This document shows, in pieces, positions 22,057 through 34,005 of a stretch of 64,000 bases of DNA. The stretch lies in contig NC_052669.1 in assembly GCF_016802725.1 (NCBI RefSeq), forward strand, positions 18,009,770-18,073,769, given 5' to 3'. How positions within the stretch are numbered: position 1 is the first letter of the stretch; each line of letters starts with the position of its first letter. The stretch is from Solenopsis invicta. Lineage: Eukaryota; Arthropoda; Insecta; Hymenoptera; Formicidae. The notes below the pieces were generated by a model. The model had not been told where the DNA came from and did no database searches. It saw nothing but the letters and a program-made list of their open reading frames with translations. The position numbers and the translations under genes were made by a program.

Positions 22057-22668
22057 TACTGTATCGTTGTTTGTCGTTCACTAGAACGAAGAAACGTAAA
22101 ACTAACACGAAATCTCTTGCAAGGCGCGGATCGAGATGTGAATACAAGTCCGAAATCACGTAGCACGCTACACACACATGCACGTACGCACGTTGAAATG
22201 CTCTATCTATATATGACACACGCTTGGTTAGGTTCAGTGCGCGCCATGCGAGCGTGTTGTGTGCGGCGTGGCCGGTGCTACATGCGTGCTGCATATGTTT
22301 TCGGGCGCGAAATTCTATCACTAGTTGGGATTGGTCCGATTTTCAAATTGGCGGTCCAATGCTAAACGCTCATTGGTCCGAATTATATCCTTGCATCTGT
22401 ATTTGCTGGTGTACGAGCGATATTTTGATTTTTCTTTCTCAGCTGCATTGCTTTGTCTCCCGCTCACATTTGTAAAATTGTAATTGTAAGCCTGTTCTTT
22501 TTAGCTGAACTGACTGCACTAGTTCACAGTTTATCTTCTTCCCTCCACGTTAAAAGAAGAAAGATAAACTGAATTAGTGCAGCCAGTTCAGCTAAAAAGA
22601 ACAGGCCTTATGTCTCGTCGTCCGTGTGTAATTGTTGTTTCAAAGTTAATTTTGCGTACGTTAAAAAT
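22057..22668. promoter_or_regulatory. Divergent control region of TE2
   Basis: About 610 bp separate the start codons of the BEN gene (minus) and transposase gene (plus). The region is less AT-rich than its surroundings and holds an almost perfect inverted repeat at 22490-22606. A shared bidirectional promoter is inferred from the layout alone. Confidence 0.45.
22490..22606. repeat. Inverted repeat, about 54-bp arms
   Basis: The left arm starts GCCTGTTCTTTTTAGCTGAA and the right arm ends with its reverse complement; both continue through TGACTGCACTA and TTTATCTTCTT-like blocks. The loop is about 10 bases. It may be a small foldback MITE (flanks TAA and TTA) or part of the promoter. Confidence 0.8.
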
Positions 22669-22817
22669 ATGAAAAGAGGACCATATAAACGATTTTTGGA
22701 AGATGAAAATATTTTAATTCCAAGAACAACGCGACGTCCGCGTCGTTTAAATGAGGTATGTATACTATACTGTACTGTACAACGATGTTTAACAATTAAT
22801 ATATGCATGATTGCATC

Positions 22818-22875
<58 letters not shown>

Positions 22876-23934
22876 CATAAAATTAAAGTTGATTTATATT
22901 ATGATCTAGAATATAGACGAAAACGAAGAACATCGTCATGTTGATGTAGGCATTGGTGCAGGCGATAATGAACCAACAAACGACGAAAATCAAGTAATCA
23001 GAATACTTATATATAATACTTGTTAGAAAAGTACAAGACGATTAGAAAAGTACACATGAGAGGGACAACGCGAACAGTTTCTTATTTCATATTTCTCAAA
23101 TCATCGCATTATGTGAAGAAAAGAAATCCTAACCAATTTCATATATATTTCTCAATAGTAATGCATTAACGGTAATTTTATCGCAGCTAACCATAACATT
23201 TATTGGGTGATTATCATAACGGATAATAGAAATTAGATGAGCAACGGTAACTAATTTGTTAAAGTATAATTTTTATTATATGAATTGATCAAAACTTGCG
23301 TGTTTTTATGTATCTATTTTATGCTCGTATACCTTTGTTTTTGTTATGTATTTATTAATATACGTTTTATAACTGTTAATTGTAATGTAATTGTTATTGT
23401 TATGCAAATTGTATTTCATTTACTTTTACTTTGTGTATTTAAGAATTTACGAAGGCTCAGACGTGACAAAAGAAAAATTTAAGTATTAATATTTCAAGAT
23501 TTACATAACCGAAAAAGACAAACAAAGATATCTGAAATGTAATATAGATATTATTATTTTTTACCATCCTTTCTGCAGATCATAATTGGTCGAGAAAAAT
23601 ATAAATTATATGTTGAGGACAGCAACATTCCAGTTCCACAGAGAACGCAATACAGAAGGAGTCAAATTTATCAAGTAAGGGACACACATATGCCTGTTGT
23701 CAAACTTTTGGTACCATTACATAAATAAATAATTTTTTTCATTATGGACATCTGTGTACAGAATATAGAAGAAAACATAGAGGATCATGAAATTTGTAAT
23801 GCTAGAGTAGATGATGAGAATGATAATGACATTGTCGACAATGTCAATCAGGATGATCAAGTAGATTACGTAATCATTCCACAGGTATAATAAATCATTA
23901 TACACTTTTACCTATAATATTAATTTGAGGCTCT

Positions 23935-23971
<37 letters not shown>

Positions 23972-26900
23972 AAATAAAGTTATAAAATATAAACTTACAT
24001 ATGCTATAGGATGCTCAAGAAAATACAAGTGAAAATGATGAAGATGACAACAGCGATTGGAGTAACAATGAACATATTGAAAATGAGAATAGAATAGTAG
24101 ACAATGAAGATAATGAAGAAATTCTGAATTCCCATCCTGTTGGTCCACAGGTGTTTCATGATAATACAAACTATATCGTAATATGACCTAAAAGTATATC
24201 AACACATTAAAATACGAAAACGGTTGTACCAGTTGTAAGCAGATCTTAGTTTTTAATAATAATTATTCTATGTGAATTTATAAACATTTACAAGATCTCT
24301 CAAATTGCGCGTTGTTTACTTGCCAGACTTAAATCACAGTTTCTTAAAAAGAACTGAGAACTGTAATATCACCAATATTAAATTGTTAATCAACTTAATA
24401 ATTTGATACTTACAAGCATTTCTACAATATTATTCCCCCTTATTCCCAAAAGAATAAGATAGATTATAAAGAATATTTGTTGAGGTAATATTTTTCGCAA
24501 CAAATTCTTCACAATTTTCGGGATAAGGATAAGGTACAGCCGTTTTCGTATTTTAATGTGTTTCATAATAATGTTGAAAAAAAGTTGTGCATCCATATTT
24601 TCCACGTTTATTATAATTCATTTTAATACATTTCCGTTTAATTGATGTAGACAAAAAACAAACTATTACATCGCTTTTTTGTACAATACTGCTATACAAT
24701 GTAGAAGTATTAACTTGTGAGTCTTTTGCAAATTCTAAATGTAATGGTAATAATTTTAGTCCAAAAATTACATAAATTTTCTCGTTCCAATTAATTTATT
24801 TTAACAATTAATTATTTTGAAATATATTGCGTACGTGGTAAAATGACAGTTAATGAGTTCAAATTGATCGTCTAGTGCATACTGACAGTCCATGCCTAAC
24901 TGTGAAACCCATAATAAGTAATTTATTTTCTTTTCGCGTTAGAATGCAATTGTTCTAATTTAATATTGATGACTGAATCTATGTGTATGTAATATTCTGA
25001 CATCGTACGTTTATTTTTCTGCAACAGATAGGTATATATGGTATCGAGCTATGTCTGCATCGAGCTAAAATTTATCTATACTTTGTAAAATTGATCACGA
25101 ATATATAATTCTATTTGTAATATATAATATTTAACATATATTTAAAATTTTTTTAGGAGAGAGTTCCTTTGTACAACGACTGCAATCTGACGCAAGAAGA
25201 AAGTGAACTACTTATTATGGGCTTCGCAGTTAGACATGGACTATCAGACTATGCACTCGACGATTTACTTAAACTTATTAACTGTCATTTACCACGTACG
25301 CAATATATTTCAAAATACTTGTTCTTAAAAAAATTTTCACCTGCAGTGAAGACTATATTCCACTTTTACTGTCCTCAATGTAAAAATAGCTTACAATTTG
25401 CTGATGGAAGACTTATCGATCGATGCGAAGATTGCAATAATGATTTTAAGAAAGATGATTTAAAAAAAGCAGGAAATTTTTTTTTACATATCCCATTAGC
25501 TGATCAGTTAAGAGGAATAATGAATAGTAATCTTTATTACAAACTTTCGAAAAATAGATTCAATGAAAGCGACGTTGTTAATGGACGAGTGTATCGTAAA
25601 TTAGTTAATAGAGAAGTAATAGGTGAACACGATATAACGTTGCAGTTAAATACTGACGGAGTAGCGCTTTTTAATTCTTCAAAAATGTCGATGTGGCCTA
25701 TTCAGGTTGTAATAAATGAATTGCCGTATCGCCTCAGAAGACAAAATGTAATGTTGTGTGGTTTGTGGTACGGAACTGATAAGCCAGTTATAGACCTTTT
25801 TATGAAACCTTTCGTAGACGAATTAATCATTCTTCATAATGAGGGTATGAAATGCATCACACCGGAACATCCAGAAACAATAAACATAAAAGTACATACC
25901 CTTATTGCATCCGTAGATTCGGTAGCAAGACCACTATTACAAAACTTGAAACAATTTAATGGAGAAAGTGGATGCTCTTTTTGTTTAAAGAAAGGAGATA
26001 GAATACCATTTGGAAGAGGGTACACTCGAGTCTACTGTGGTGACATAGGTGTACCTCGTACTACGTTGCAGCATGAAGCTGATTGCGAAGAGGCAATTGA
26101 AACGAATGCATGTGTACGCGGAGTGAAAGGACCCTCTATATTAATGAAGCTACCGGTTTTTAATATTATAAATTCATTTGTGCCTGATTACATGCATACT
26201 GTGCTTTTAGGCGTAACGAAAACGTTTGTATGCAATATTTGGTTCGATCCGGCTAACAAAGACAAAGAATGGTATATTGGAAATAAAATGATAGAATTCG
26301 ATAAAAATCTATGCAATATAAAACCACCTTGTGAAATAACTAGAGTTCCACGATCGATAACTGAAAGACAATTGTGGAAGGCTTCCGAATGGAGAAACTT
26401 TCTTTTATATTATTCATCTGCGTGCTTGTTCAATTTAATGCATCGTACATACATAAAACACTGGTCCCTGTTAGTTTTCAGCATGCATATTTTCCTGAAG
26501 GACAAAATTACGGAAAATGAATTCTATGTAGGCGAAAGATCGTTAAAGAAATTTGTTTTCCAAACAGAAACTTTGTATGGACAAGAGTTCATGAAATTTA
26601 ATGTCCATTTGCTATTGCATATTCCAAAGTCAGTATCTGCTTTCGGTTCATTGTGGGCTCATTCAGCATATCCTTTTGAACATTATAATGGAAGACTAAA
26701 AAAATTATATCACAATACTCAAGCTGTACCAAGGCAAATATGCAAAACATATTTTAGATTAAAGACTGTAGATAGAATAAGCAATAAGATTTTTAAGGAT
26801 GAAAATTGTACGGTTCGTGGGAAATTGCTCTTTAATAAAATGTTTGGACCTCATAAAATAAATTCTTGCGTTGAATATGGACCACATTTACGATTATTAC

Positions 26901-27376
26901 AACCATCTTCCAATATATCATTAAATATTGTACAGCAGGCATGTATTATACAATTATTGCAGGAAGAATTAGTGTCCGCCGATAATATTCAATTGTATAA
27001 GCGTTTTATTTTTAAAAATATTTTATATCATTCAGTTGACTACGAACGTTTTACGAAAAGAGAAAACAGTGTTATTCAATTGACAAATGGAGCTTATATT
27101 ATGATACAAAACATTTGTATGGTTCAAAAAATTAATTGTAACGAGGACATTTATGTAATTTTTGGACTAAAATTATTACCATTAAATTTAGAACTGGCAA
27201 AAGATTCACAAGTTAATAATACTTCTACATTGTATAGTAGTATTGTACGAAAAAGCGATGAAATAATTTGTATTTTGCCTACATCAATTAAACGGAAATG
27301 TATTAAAATGAATTATAATATGCGTGACGATCATTATATTGTAATGCCGCTTGTCAACCTAATGGAAATTGACTGA
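22669..27376 (+). CDS. TE2 transposase, six exons (about 916 aa)
   Basis: Exons, all joined in phase 0, are 22669-22755, 22910-22993, 23579-23674, 23762-23881 (approximate end), 24010-24150 and 25157-27376. The short N-terminal exons encode basic motifs alternating with very acidic stretches; exons 1-2 and 3-4 look like a tandem duplication. The large exon has a zinc-ribbon-like pair of CxxC motifs (CPQCKNSLQFADGRLIDRCE, then DC), a conserved Cys/His region, PDYMHTVLLGVTK, and the DUF4218-like block NVHLLLHIPKSVSAFGSLWA followed by AYPFEHYNGRLKK. These are hallmarks of Transposase_21-related transposases. No stop or shift is seen, so it may be functional. It would cut and paste TE2 in the nucleus. 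Confidence 0.8.
22817..22869. repeat. (TA)n microsatellite in transposase intron 1
   Basis: A TA tract between exons 1 and 2 of the transposase gene. Confidence 0.9.
23935..23968. repeat. (CT)n microsatellite
   Basis: A CT dinucleotide run in the intron before transposase exon 5. Confidence 0.9.
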
Positions 27377-28010
27377 ATTATTTATGTAGTATTGTATTAT
27401 TACACGGTATTTTGTAATTATTATTGTATAGTACTTTTAAAATTAAAAATACTTTGTGCTATTTATAATACAAAAAATATTCCATTTTATAAGTATTTGA
27501 CTAATTCCTTTTGAAATCAGATAAGAAAAAATCAATCGTTTTTTAAATTAATTAAAAATTTTATTAATTCGAATATATGCAAAAAAGTGAGGACGTGTTT
27601 TTGTTTGTTCAAAAAAATTTATTTACCGAAATACGAGTTAATTTTAACGAATATTTGTATTTAATTACAAAATACGATATGTCCGGTTCGACTTATCGTA
27701 GTGATGAAGAAAATGTCATTTTAAAGCTAAAATTATACACTTTAATAAACAATTTTTCTTATGAAAAACATCAATTATTATTAATAAAAAATTAAACTGT
27801 TAAATATTTTTTTTAACAGAAAGCGACCTATTTGAAAAATTTGGAAAATATACATTTATATACAATTCTAGACAAAATAAAAACGTTCAATACGTTACAT
27901 TATGTCCTATTTTATACTGATTTAAATTTGGACCGCATTTTAAATTTAATTCAGTGCAAAATAAAAAAATGCTTTGAAATCTTAAGTTTTAAATAATTGA
28001 TCAATAACTG
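27377..28010. other. AT-rich 3' region of TE2
   Basis: It holds the transposase 3' UTR. A 72-codon open frame at 27577-27795 has no recognisable feature and looks like chance in AT-rich sequence. Confidence 0.4.
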
Positions 28011-28478
28011 CAGTTTCCAATATTCAACAATAGTAACTATCAATATTTATCTGCAGTATTCATCAATACTTGTCTATCTCTAATATTTAAGTATTGATCA
28101 ATACCAGTTTCTAATATTCAGTATTCACCAATAGCAACTATCAATACTCAGTATTCATTAATACTTGTCTATCTCTAATATTTAAGTATTGATCAATACC
28201 GTTTCTAATATTCAGTATTCACCAATAGTAACTGTCAATACTCAGTATTCATAAACACTTTGACTATCTAATACTTGAGTATTGATCAATACCAGTTGCC
28301 AATACTCAGTATTCTCCAATAGTAACTGTTAATACTCAGTATTCGTCACTACTTAACCTTTACCAATACTCAAGTATTCACCAATACTGACATGCAATAC
28401 TCAGTATTACAACTTGAATACTGAGTATTGAAATCTCAATACTCAGTATTGAGCCTCAATACTTATTTTCCGTGAGGG
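28010..28478. repeat. TE2 right subterminal palindromic array and terminus
   Basis: Many copies of CAATACTCAGTATTC, TTAAGTATTGATCAATACC and similar, including a block of about 115 bp repeated nearly intact (28030-28200). It ends CTTATTTTCCGTGAGGG at 28478, then TA. Confidence 0.8.
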
Positions 28479-28480
28479 TA

Positions 28481-29479
28481 GTACCGGAATTCTGAAAGGG
28501 ACAACAAACTATAGGAGGGCGATAACGTTTTTTTTAAAAATTATTTTAGTCAAGATTTGAATCTGGATTTCTTTACATTTTGTAAGCACTTTTGTTTATT
28601 AAAAACAGAGCCATTTCAATAATCAAATGCGATTTACATAAAAATTAATTACTATTTTTTTGTTAAAATCTGGTTAACCGATTGCTGTACAAAAATATGA
28701 TATATTAAATAATTAATAACACTACAAAAAATACTTATTTGTATAATTTCGTACTTTCTCTTTATGGCTGTGCTAACATTAATTTTAAGTTAACATAATT
28801 ATTGTTTTTAACGAATCAATTGTCGCAAAAGTTGGAAATTAATTAATAAAAAAAAAACATTTTTTTTTCTTTTAAGTCACATTTGATTCTATTGAAATGG
28901 TTGTGCCAGGTGTGAGAATTTTTATATTAGTTGCTTGCTTATTGAAGCAAACTGTTTTATATAAATAAGAAATTTTAGTTTTACTCCTCACAATTATTTC
29001 TGTTTTTTACAGAGATTTCTTAAGTGAATACTAAAGTAATTAAATATATTAATATAAGTACTGATGACTTAATATTTGGAAATCGGAATAAGTTTCAAGA
29101 AATTGAATAAAATTAATAGAAAAGATTATTAGTAAGGTTATTTTATTTATAATAAAATCTGTCTTTTGAAAAAATAGGTTCCTGGACTTTTATTTTAGTT
29201 AACACCTCTATTATACATAATGAAATATAGTGAAATCACCAGTATGATTTCTGACGTAATTATAGCAAATCTCATACCCAGTATTTACATTGTAATTATA
29301 CATATTTTCGATAGTCTCCGCGCAAGTATCTAAGATTTAAGTATATGAAGATTTTAAAACAGTTACGGATTAGTGCTTTTAATTAACACAATTTTAACGT
29401 GACAAGTATCTCACGTTAAAATTGTGTATTTATATTATATAACGTATTACATTATACAATTACGCAATTGATTGATGTG
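28481..29479. other. Intergenic AT-rich stretch
   Basis: Between TE2 and the GMC gene. A hairpin of AACACAATTTTAACGTGA and TCACGTTAAAATTGTGT lies at about 29385-29428. Nothing else is recognised. Confidence 0.4.
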
Positions 29480-29877
29480 TCAAGAGGCAGGGGCGGTAAT
29501 ATTGTCGCTCCTGAAATAAGATGGTTGCATCCATCTTGCCTTTATCATATCAGCGCCCTTCTCACCGATCATAATGACAGGCGCGTTTATATTACCACTC
29601 GTGATGGTCGGCATGATAGATGCGTCAATCACCCGTAAGCCGTCGACTCCGTAAACTTTCAACTCTGGATTTACAACCGCCATTGGATCATCGGGCGGAC
29701 CCATCTTGGCGGTGCAGCTCATATGATAAATCGTTATGGTGTATTGCCTTATTGCACAATTCCAGTATTCGTCCGTATAGAGACGAATATGCTTACAATT
29801 GGGTAACGGTTTGTCATAAAATCTTGAACCAAATCTTCTCATACTACTAGTCTCGCCAAAGGCAACAGCCGCCTTAA

Positions 29878-30442
29878 GAGGATGCTAAAGTAACAGAAGA
29901 ACTTCCTCGACGTCGGTCCTACAGATCACTGTAGATTATTTTTCGAGCAAGACCAGGCTATTGCTCTTTGTCCATTGCATAGATCTGTCTTTGTTTTTTG
30001 ATTATTTCGCCATCTGCGAAAAGTCCTATCAACTACTGTTGGGCTCCATATTGCTCTGTTTATGACAGTTCAGCTTCGCTGAGCGAAATATGCGCGTGGT
30101 AAAAGCACATTAGCGTATCTTTTTTGTTAGGCGTTCAATCGTAACTTTGCAAGGTCAGTGTTATTCGTGCATGTTTTCTGAAGGGTGCTCTACTATCATT
30201 AGGTACGCACGAGCTACACAACTTCTGTATTAAGGTAAAGTTAACCTCAGGTGACGGTTATACGAGTGAATTTTTAATGATTTATTAAATTTTTGTTCGA
30301 TTTTCTTATAAAATTGACCTGAGCACCCTTTCTTTTTACGCGTATTTCAATTCTAAAAAAAGTTTTTGTGATTCTGTAAAGCCAATCCAAAAATATTTAA
30401 TGCACTGTAAATGTCGGTAATTCGTGGTTCTTTAGCATCCTC
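29878..30442. mobile_element. TTAA MITE, copy 2, inside GMC exon
   Basis: TTAA at 29874-29877 and 30443-30446. It has the same 565-bp length and the same termini as copy 1 at 17671. On either side the GMC reading frame joins exactly across one TTAA copy (EGVK on one side, AAVAFGETSS on the other). Confidence 0.95.
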
Positions 30443-31703
30443 TTAACACCCTCACGAAGTACTGCGACATCGTCTGGATGAGTTAGATAGTTATGATAGA
30501 GCAATGGATAATCTAAAGGATTCTTGGATTTTAGTCTTATGTAACCGCGTGACTTGGGCCTGAGTATCATTGGAAATACTCCAAAAACGTCTTGATTTCT
30601 TATTTCACTAAACATGTAATTATAAAATTCATCGGTTAAACCATGAGCGTTTTTTATAAAGTTTCCATCATCTGAATTAACACTTGATGATGTCAGCATA
30701 AATTCGATGTCAGGCCAATCGTCACTCTGATTGGCATACTTGGTGGAGATAAAGCCAACCGCCTCAAGGCTAATGCTGGACGTTAACGGGCCATCCTCGG
30801 TGATAGCATATCTTAAAACCGAATTAATATTCACCATTCGATTCCACAACATGCTGACTTTGTAATCGATTGGGAAAATAATTCCACCAACAGCTATATG
30901 ATCTTGCAGATTCTGCCCAACACCGGGTAAATCTTCAATCACGGGAATTCCTAATTGCTCTAAGTGTATACGCGGCCCTATTCCGGAAAGCATTAATAAT
31001 TGTGGGCTATTAATGGCACCGGCTGAGAGAATTACTTCTTTTCTGGCAAGCACCACCTCCTTACGACCATCTCTAATAAATTCTACTCCATACGCTCTTC
31101 TACTCTCCGGATCTATCAGCACTCGAGTTACATGGCTCCACAAAGAGAGATGAAAATTTTTTCTAAGTTGAATGGGTCGTACAAATGCCTTGGCGGTGCT
31201 GCATCTAGAGCCCCGTCTCATTGTGAACTGTAAGAAGGCGAAACCAGTTTGCTGCTGGCCGTTGACATCACAAATATCGTATCCCATTTCTTCTCCAGCT
31301 TGTAAAAAGGCTACGCCCAACGGAGTGATATATGGACTATCTTGTACGGTCAAGTATCCACCTGAGAAGAAAGATGTTAAGTATCCACTTTCGAAAAGAA
31401 TACAAAATATTTATTCTGCTTTATTATACGCGCGTGGAGACACAAAGAGACAATTTTTTAAATTTATTTTTATACATAATACATGCAAAGATGCATGATA
31501 AATCTTAGAAAACATACGTACCTGTACCGTGATATCTTATATTACGTGCCAAATATGGATTTCTTTGGTCTTGAGACTTTTTAAAATACGGCAATACATC
31601 TTCATATCCCCAGCCAGGATTACCAAAACTCTTCCATTGGTCAAAATCGTCGATTTCCGCGAATATAAAGCATTGTGTTTAAAACGCTAGAGCCTCCGAG
31701 AAC

Positions 31704-32711
31704 CTAAAGTATCATTTAATCGATTATGAAGATGGCGCAAATAAAGCAGTAGCGACTAAAAATAAGTGAATAAATCATTCAACTTAATATTTTAGTAGGG
31801 TCTCCAGCATACGTATTTCATTTTTTCAATGAATCTTTGTATTTAGAAATTAAATGAATTGTCGCGGTATGTAGTAATCGATGTTACAGGTTACGGTCTA
31901 CTTGATGCTACAAATGTTATGAAACATTTTTTACATTGATCAATTACCTAAAATTCTGTAAAGAATTGAGACTCGTGAAAATGTCGCAGAAAACAACGTG
32001 ACGAATATGAGTCGAGCACGATAAACTGTGCGCAATGTAAGACAATCTCAAATCAATAGTATAATCACATAAATAAGTGTAATCTGTTAGATATGTTCCT
32101 GATGGCTAGGTTTATGAGAATGTTGGTAAATAAAAAGACAAACATTAAGAGAAACGAGAATATTTCTTTCTGAGTTGCATTCCACTGAGTTTTTTAATTA
32201 ATTGAAAACTATTTTTAATATTGTTGTTTGCTTCTGGAATGCTGTTTGATATAAATGTTTGTGTTTAAAAAAACTAGCCAAAGAATATGACGGGCTGTCA
32301 ATAGACGACGCAATAATTCGCACTTGATTTGTATTCACCGCTTTATTTTCTGTACTAAAATTTTTTGTTCTGATTGGTCAATCAAATGTTTTGAAGCATT
32401 TGTAGCGTTAAGTGGACCGCACCCATAGACATTATAGATTCATAAAACAAAAGTAAATGTTTTATCTACCGAGCAATGAAACAAAGCATTACTTTCACTC
32501 TAACTTTGATAGCATGCCATGTATATACGCATGACCCTTGATAATTGACAATAATGTGATAATATGTAATACAATTAGAACGTTTTTATATTTAATAATT
32601 GATATTATTGTCATAATTATTGTAATTACGATTTCAACACAATTGATTCAATCAGTGGCTTTTCAATGGAGTTATTACTATGGCAGTAGAGTATAATGTA
32701 TGTTGAATATA
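31704..32711 (-). other. GMC intron 1, part
   Basis: About 1 kb of AT-rich intron with no recognised gene. The acceptor ACTTTAG lies at 31704-31710. Confidence 0.4.
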
Positions 32712-33341
32712 CGAGAAGCATCCAAAAAATAAGTATTCTATCGTAGTAAAATAAAATAAAAGGTCGGTCAATTATATCACTTTTTTTTATTTTATTAACT
32801 CGATTCTTAAGTTACTTCTCAACTTAGTCACCATTGACATTCAAACACTTTTCGTAACGTGACACCGTATAAAAAAAAACGTGTCCATGGATCTGTGCTA
32901 TAATTTTGCTTTAGTTTTAACTTTACTGTTGTTGTCAAAACTTTGGCTACCCAAATTTTTTAAGCGCAGGAAGCAGGTGAAAATTACTCGGTGCAGGATT
33001 TGGAGAGTGATCAAAAATTTTCAACAAAATTTTTGTGAATTTTCATGCGACCGTTAATATACTTTGATCGCCATTGTCGACTCATTTATATATTTATGCA
33101 TTATTCTCCATATACAGAAATTAGTTGTGTATTTATTGCACTTTTATTTTTTGCGGTTAAAAACCGAATTACCGCATGTAATTTGCAGTCCGATACATCT
33201 TGTATTGGCGTCTACGTGATTCAAATTTGCTTCGCTAACAATGATTGCAGTGAAGGCCAGTTTTTAGCCAGTTTTATAGCCAATTTTTTTTTTCTTTTTT
33301 TTTACTTTTGATAGGGAAACTTACTTTTTGGATGTTCCTCG
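32712..33341 (-). mobile_element. Internally deleted mariner in GMC intron
   Basis: The left end CGAGAAGCATCCAAAAAATA (32712) and the right end, reversed, CGAGGAACATCCAAAAAGTA (33341) are inverted repeats flanked by TA. On the minus strand fragments of a mariner transposase remain (HSPNPAPSNFHLLPALKKFG, then RYEKCLNVNGD), with stops and with the third catalytic Asp position changed to Asn. At 630 bp it is about half the full length. It is not functional. Confidence 0.8.
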
Positions 33342-34005
33342 TAAAGCAACATTTGAGCGTTTGAAAATGAATATTTTCAAAATATTTGAAATACTATTTT
33401 ACACAAATACAGTTTTTTTTTGCGTTTCTTGAAACTAAAAATATCTATAACAAAATCTTTATAAATATATGGTATTTATTTTTTCATTAAATCTTAATAT
33501 TTTTTTATACTCTTGACTGCTTTTAATTCTCTTTTTTTAGATTTCTCTATAAAACTCGATTAACTGCGATCTCTTTTACAATATATACCTTGCCTCTAGT
33601 CCAGCAACATCGACGATCGACCATCGCCTGGCAAGCCGTATCCTGCGGCTGCGTGCGATACTTATAGTCCAGCTTACTCTTATGCAAAAATAATGAGAGT
33701 ATTGGGACATCAGTTATCTCGGTTTCGTGCCCTCCGGCCTCTAGTAGAAGCACGCTCCATTCAGGATTTTCCGTTAATCTGTTGGCTAGCACGCTGCCAG
33801 CTGAACCACCGCCGACAATAACAAAGTCATAATCTTTCTTTAATTGTTTCGTCACGCGTGGATGATTTTCCGGGTCCATGAGATCGTAATTGAAATACGC
33901 GAGCGCGACGATCAACACTGGGATTATAGTTATTTTACCGATACCGCCGCCAAGAAGGACAGTGGCTGCTTTTATTGCAGTGCTTACTACCGTCGCGACG
34001 CTCAT

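Larger units (their letters stand above)
18777..28478. mobile_element. TE2: complete 9.7 kb CACTA-like DNA transposon with BEN gene
   Basis: Both ends read CCCTCACGGAAAATAAGTAT inward as inverted repeats (24 bp identical), flanked by TA on each side (18775-18776 and 28479-28480). Next to each end is an array of palindromic AATACTCAGTATTGG-like units. Inside are a minus-strand BEN-domain gene (19289-22056) and a plus-strand transposase gene (22669-27376) transcribed divergently. The transposase falls in the Transposase_21/DUF4218-like group that includes CACTA elements, but a 2-bp TA duplication and CCC ends differ from the classic 3-bp duplication and CACTA ends. The family assignment is therefore approximate. 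Confidence 0.85.
29480..34005 (-). pseudogene. GMC oxidoreductase (glucose dehydrogenase-like), interrupted
   Basis: Exons on the minus strand are 34005-33589, 31703-31522, 31361-30447 and 29873-29480. The protein has a hydrophobic N-terminal segment (KITIIPVLIVALAYF), the FAD-binding motif DFVIVGGGSAGSVLANRL, the GMC signature around WTRGK|VLGGSSVLN, and the C-terminal motifs HMSCTAKMG (catalytic His) and GNINAPVIMIG. Family members are FAD flavoproteins that oxidise sugars or alcohols and are often secreted. Two lesions are visible. Exon 2 is two bases short near 31660, changing frame just before FDQWKSFG. The third exon is split by a 565-bp TTAA MITE; read-through adds about 15 residues and stops, losing roughly 140 residues with the catalytic pair. 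Duplicated TTAA bases show the coding sequence was continuous before insertion. Confidence 0.9.

Noticed and set aside
18777..28478. CRISPR-like arrays in the AATACTCAGTATT repeats
   Set aside because: Repeats are short, variable, palindromic and lie at transposon ends; the genome is eukaryotic.
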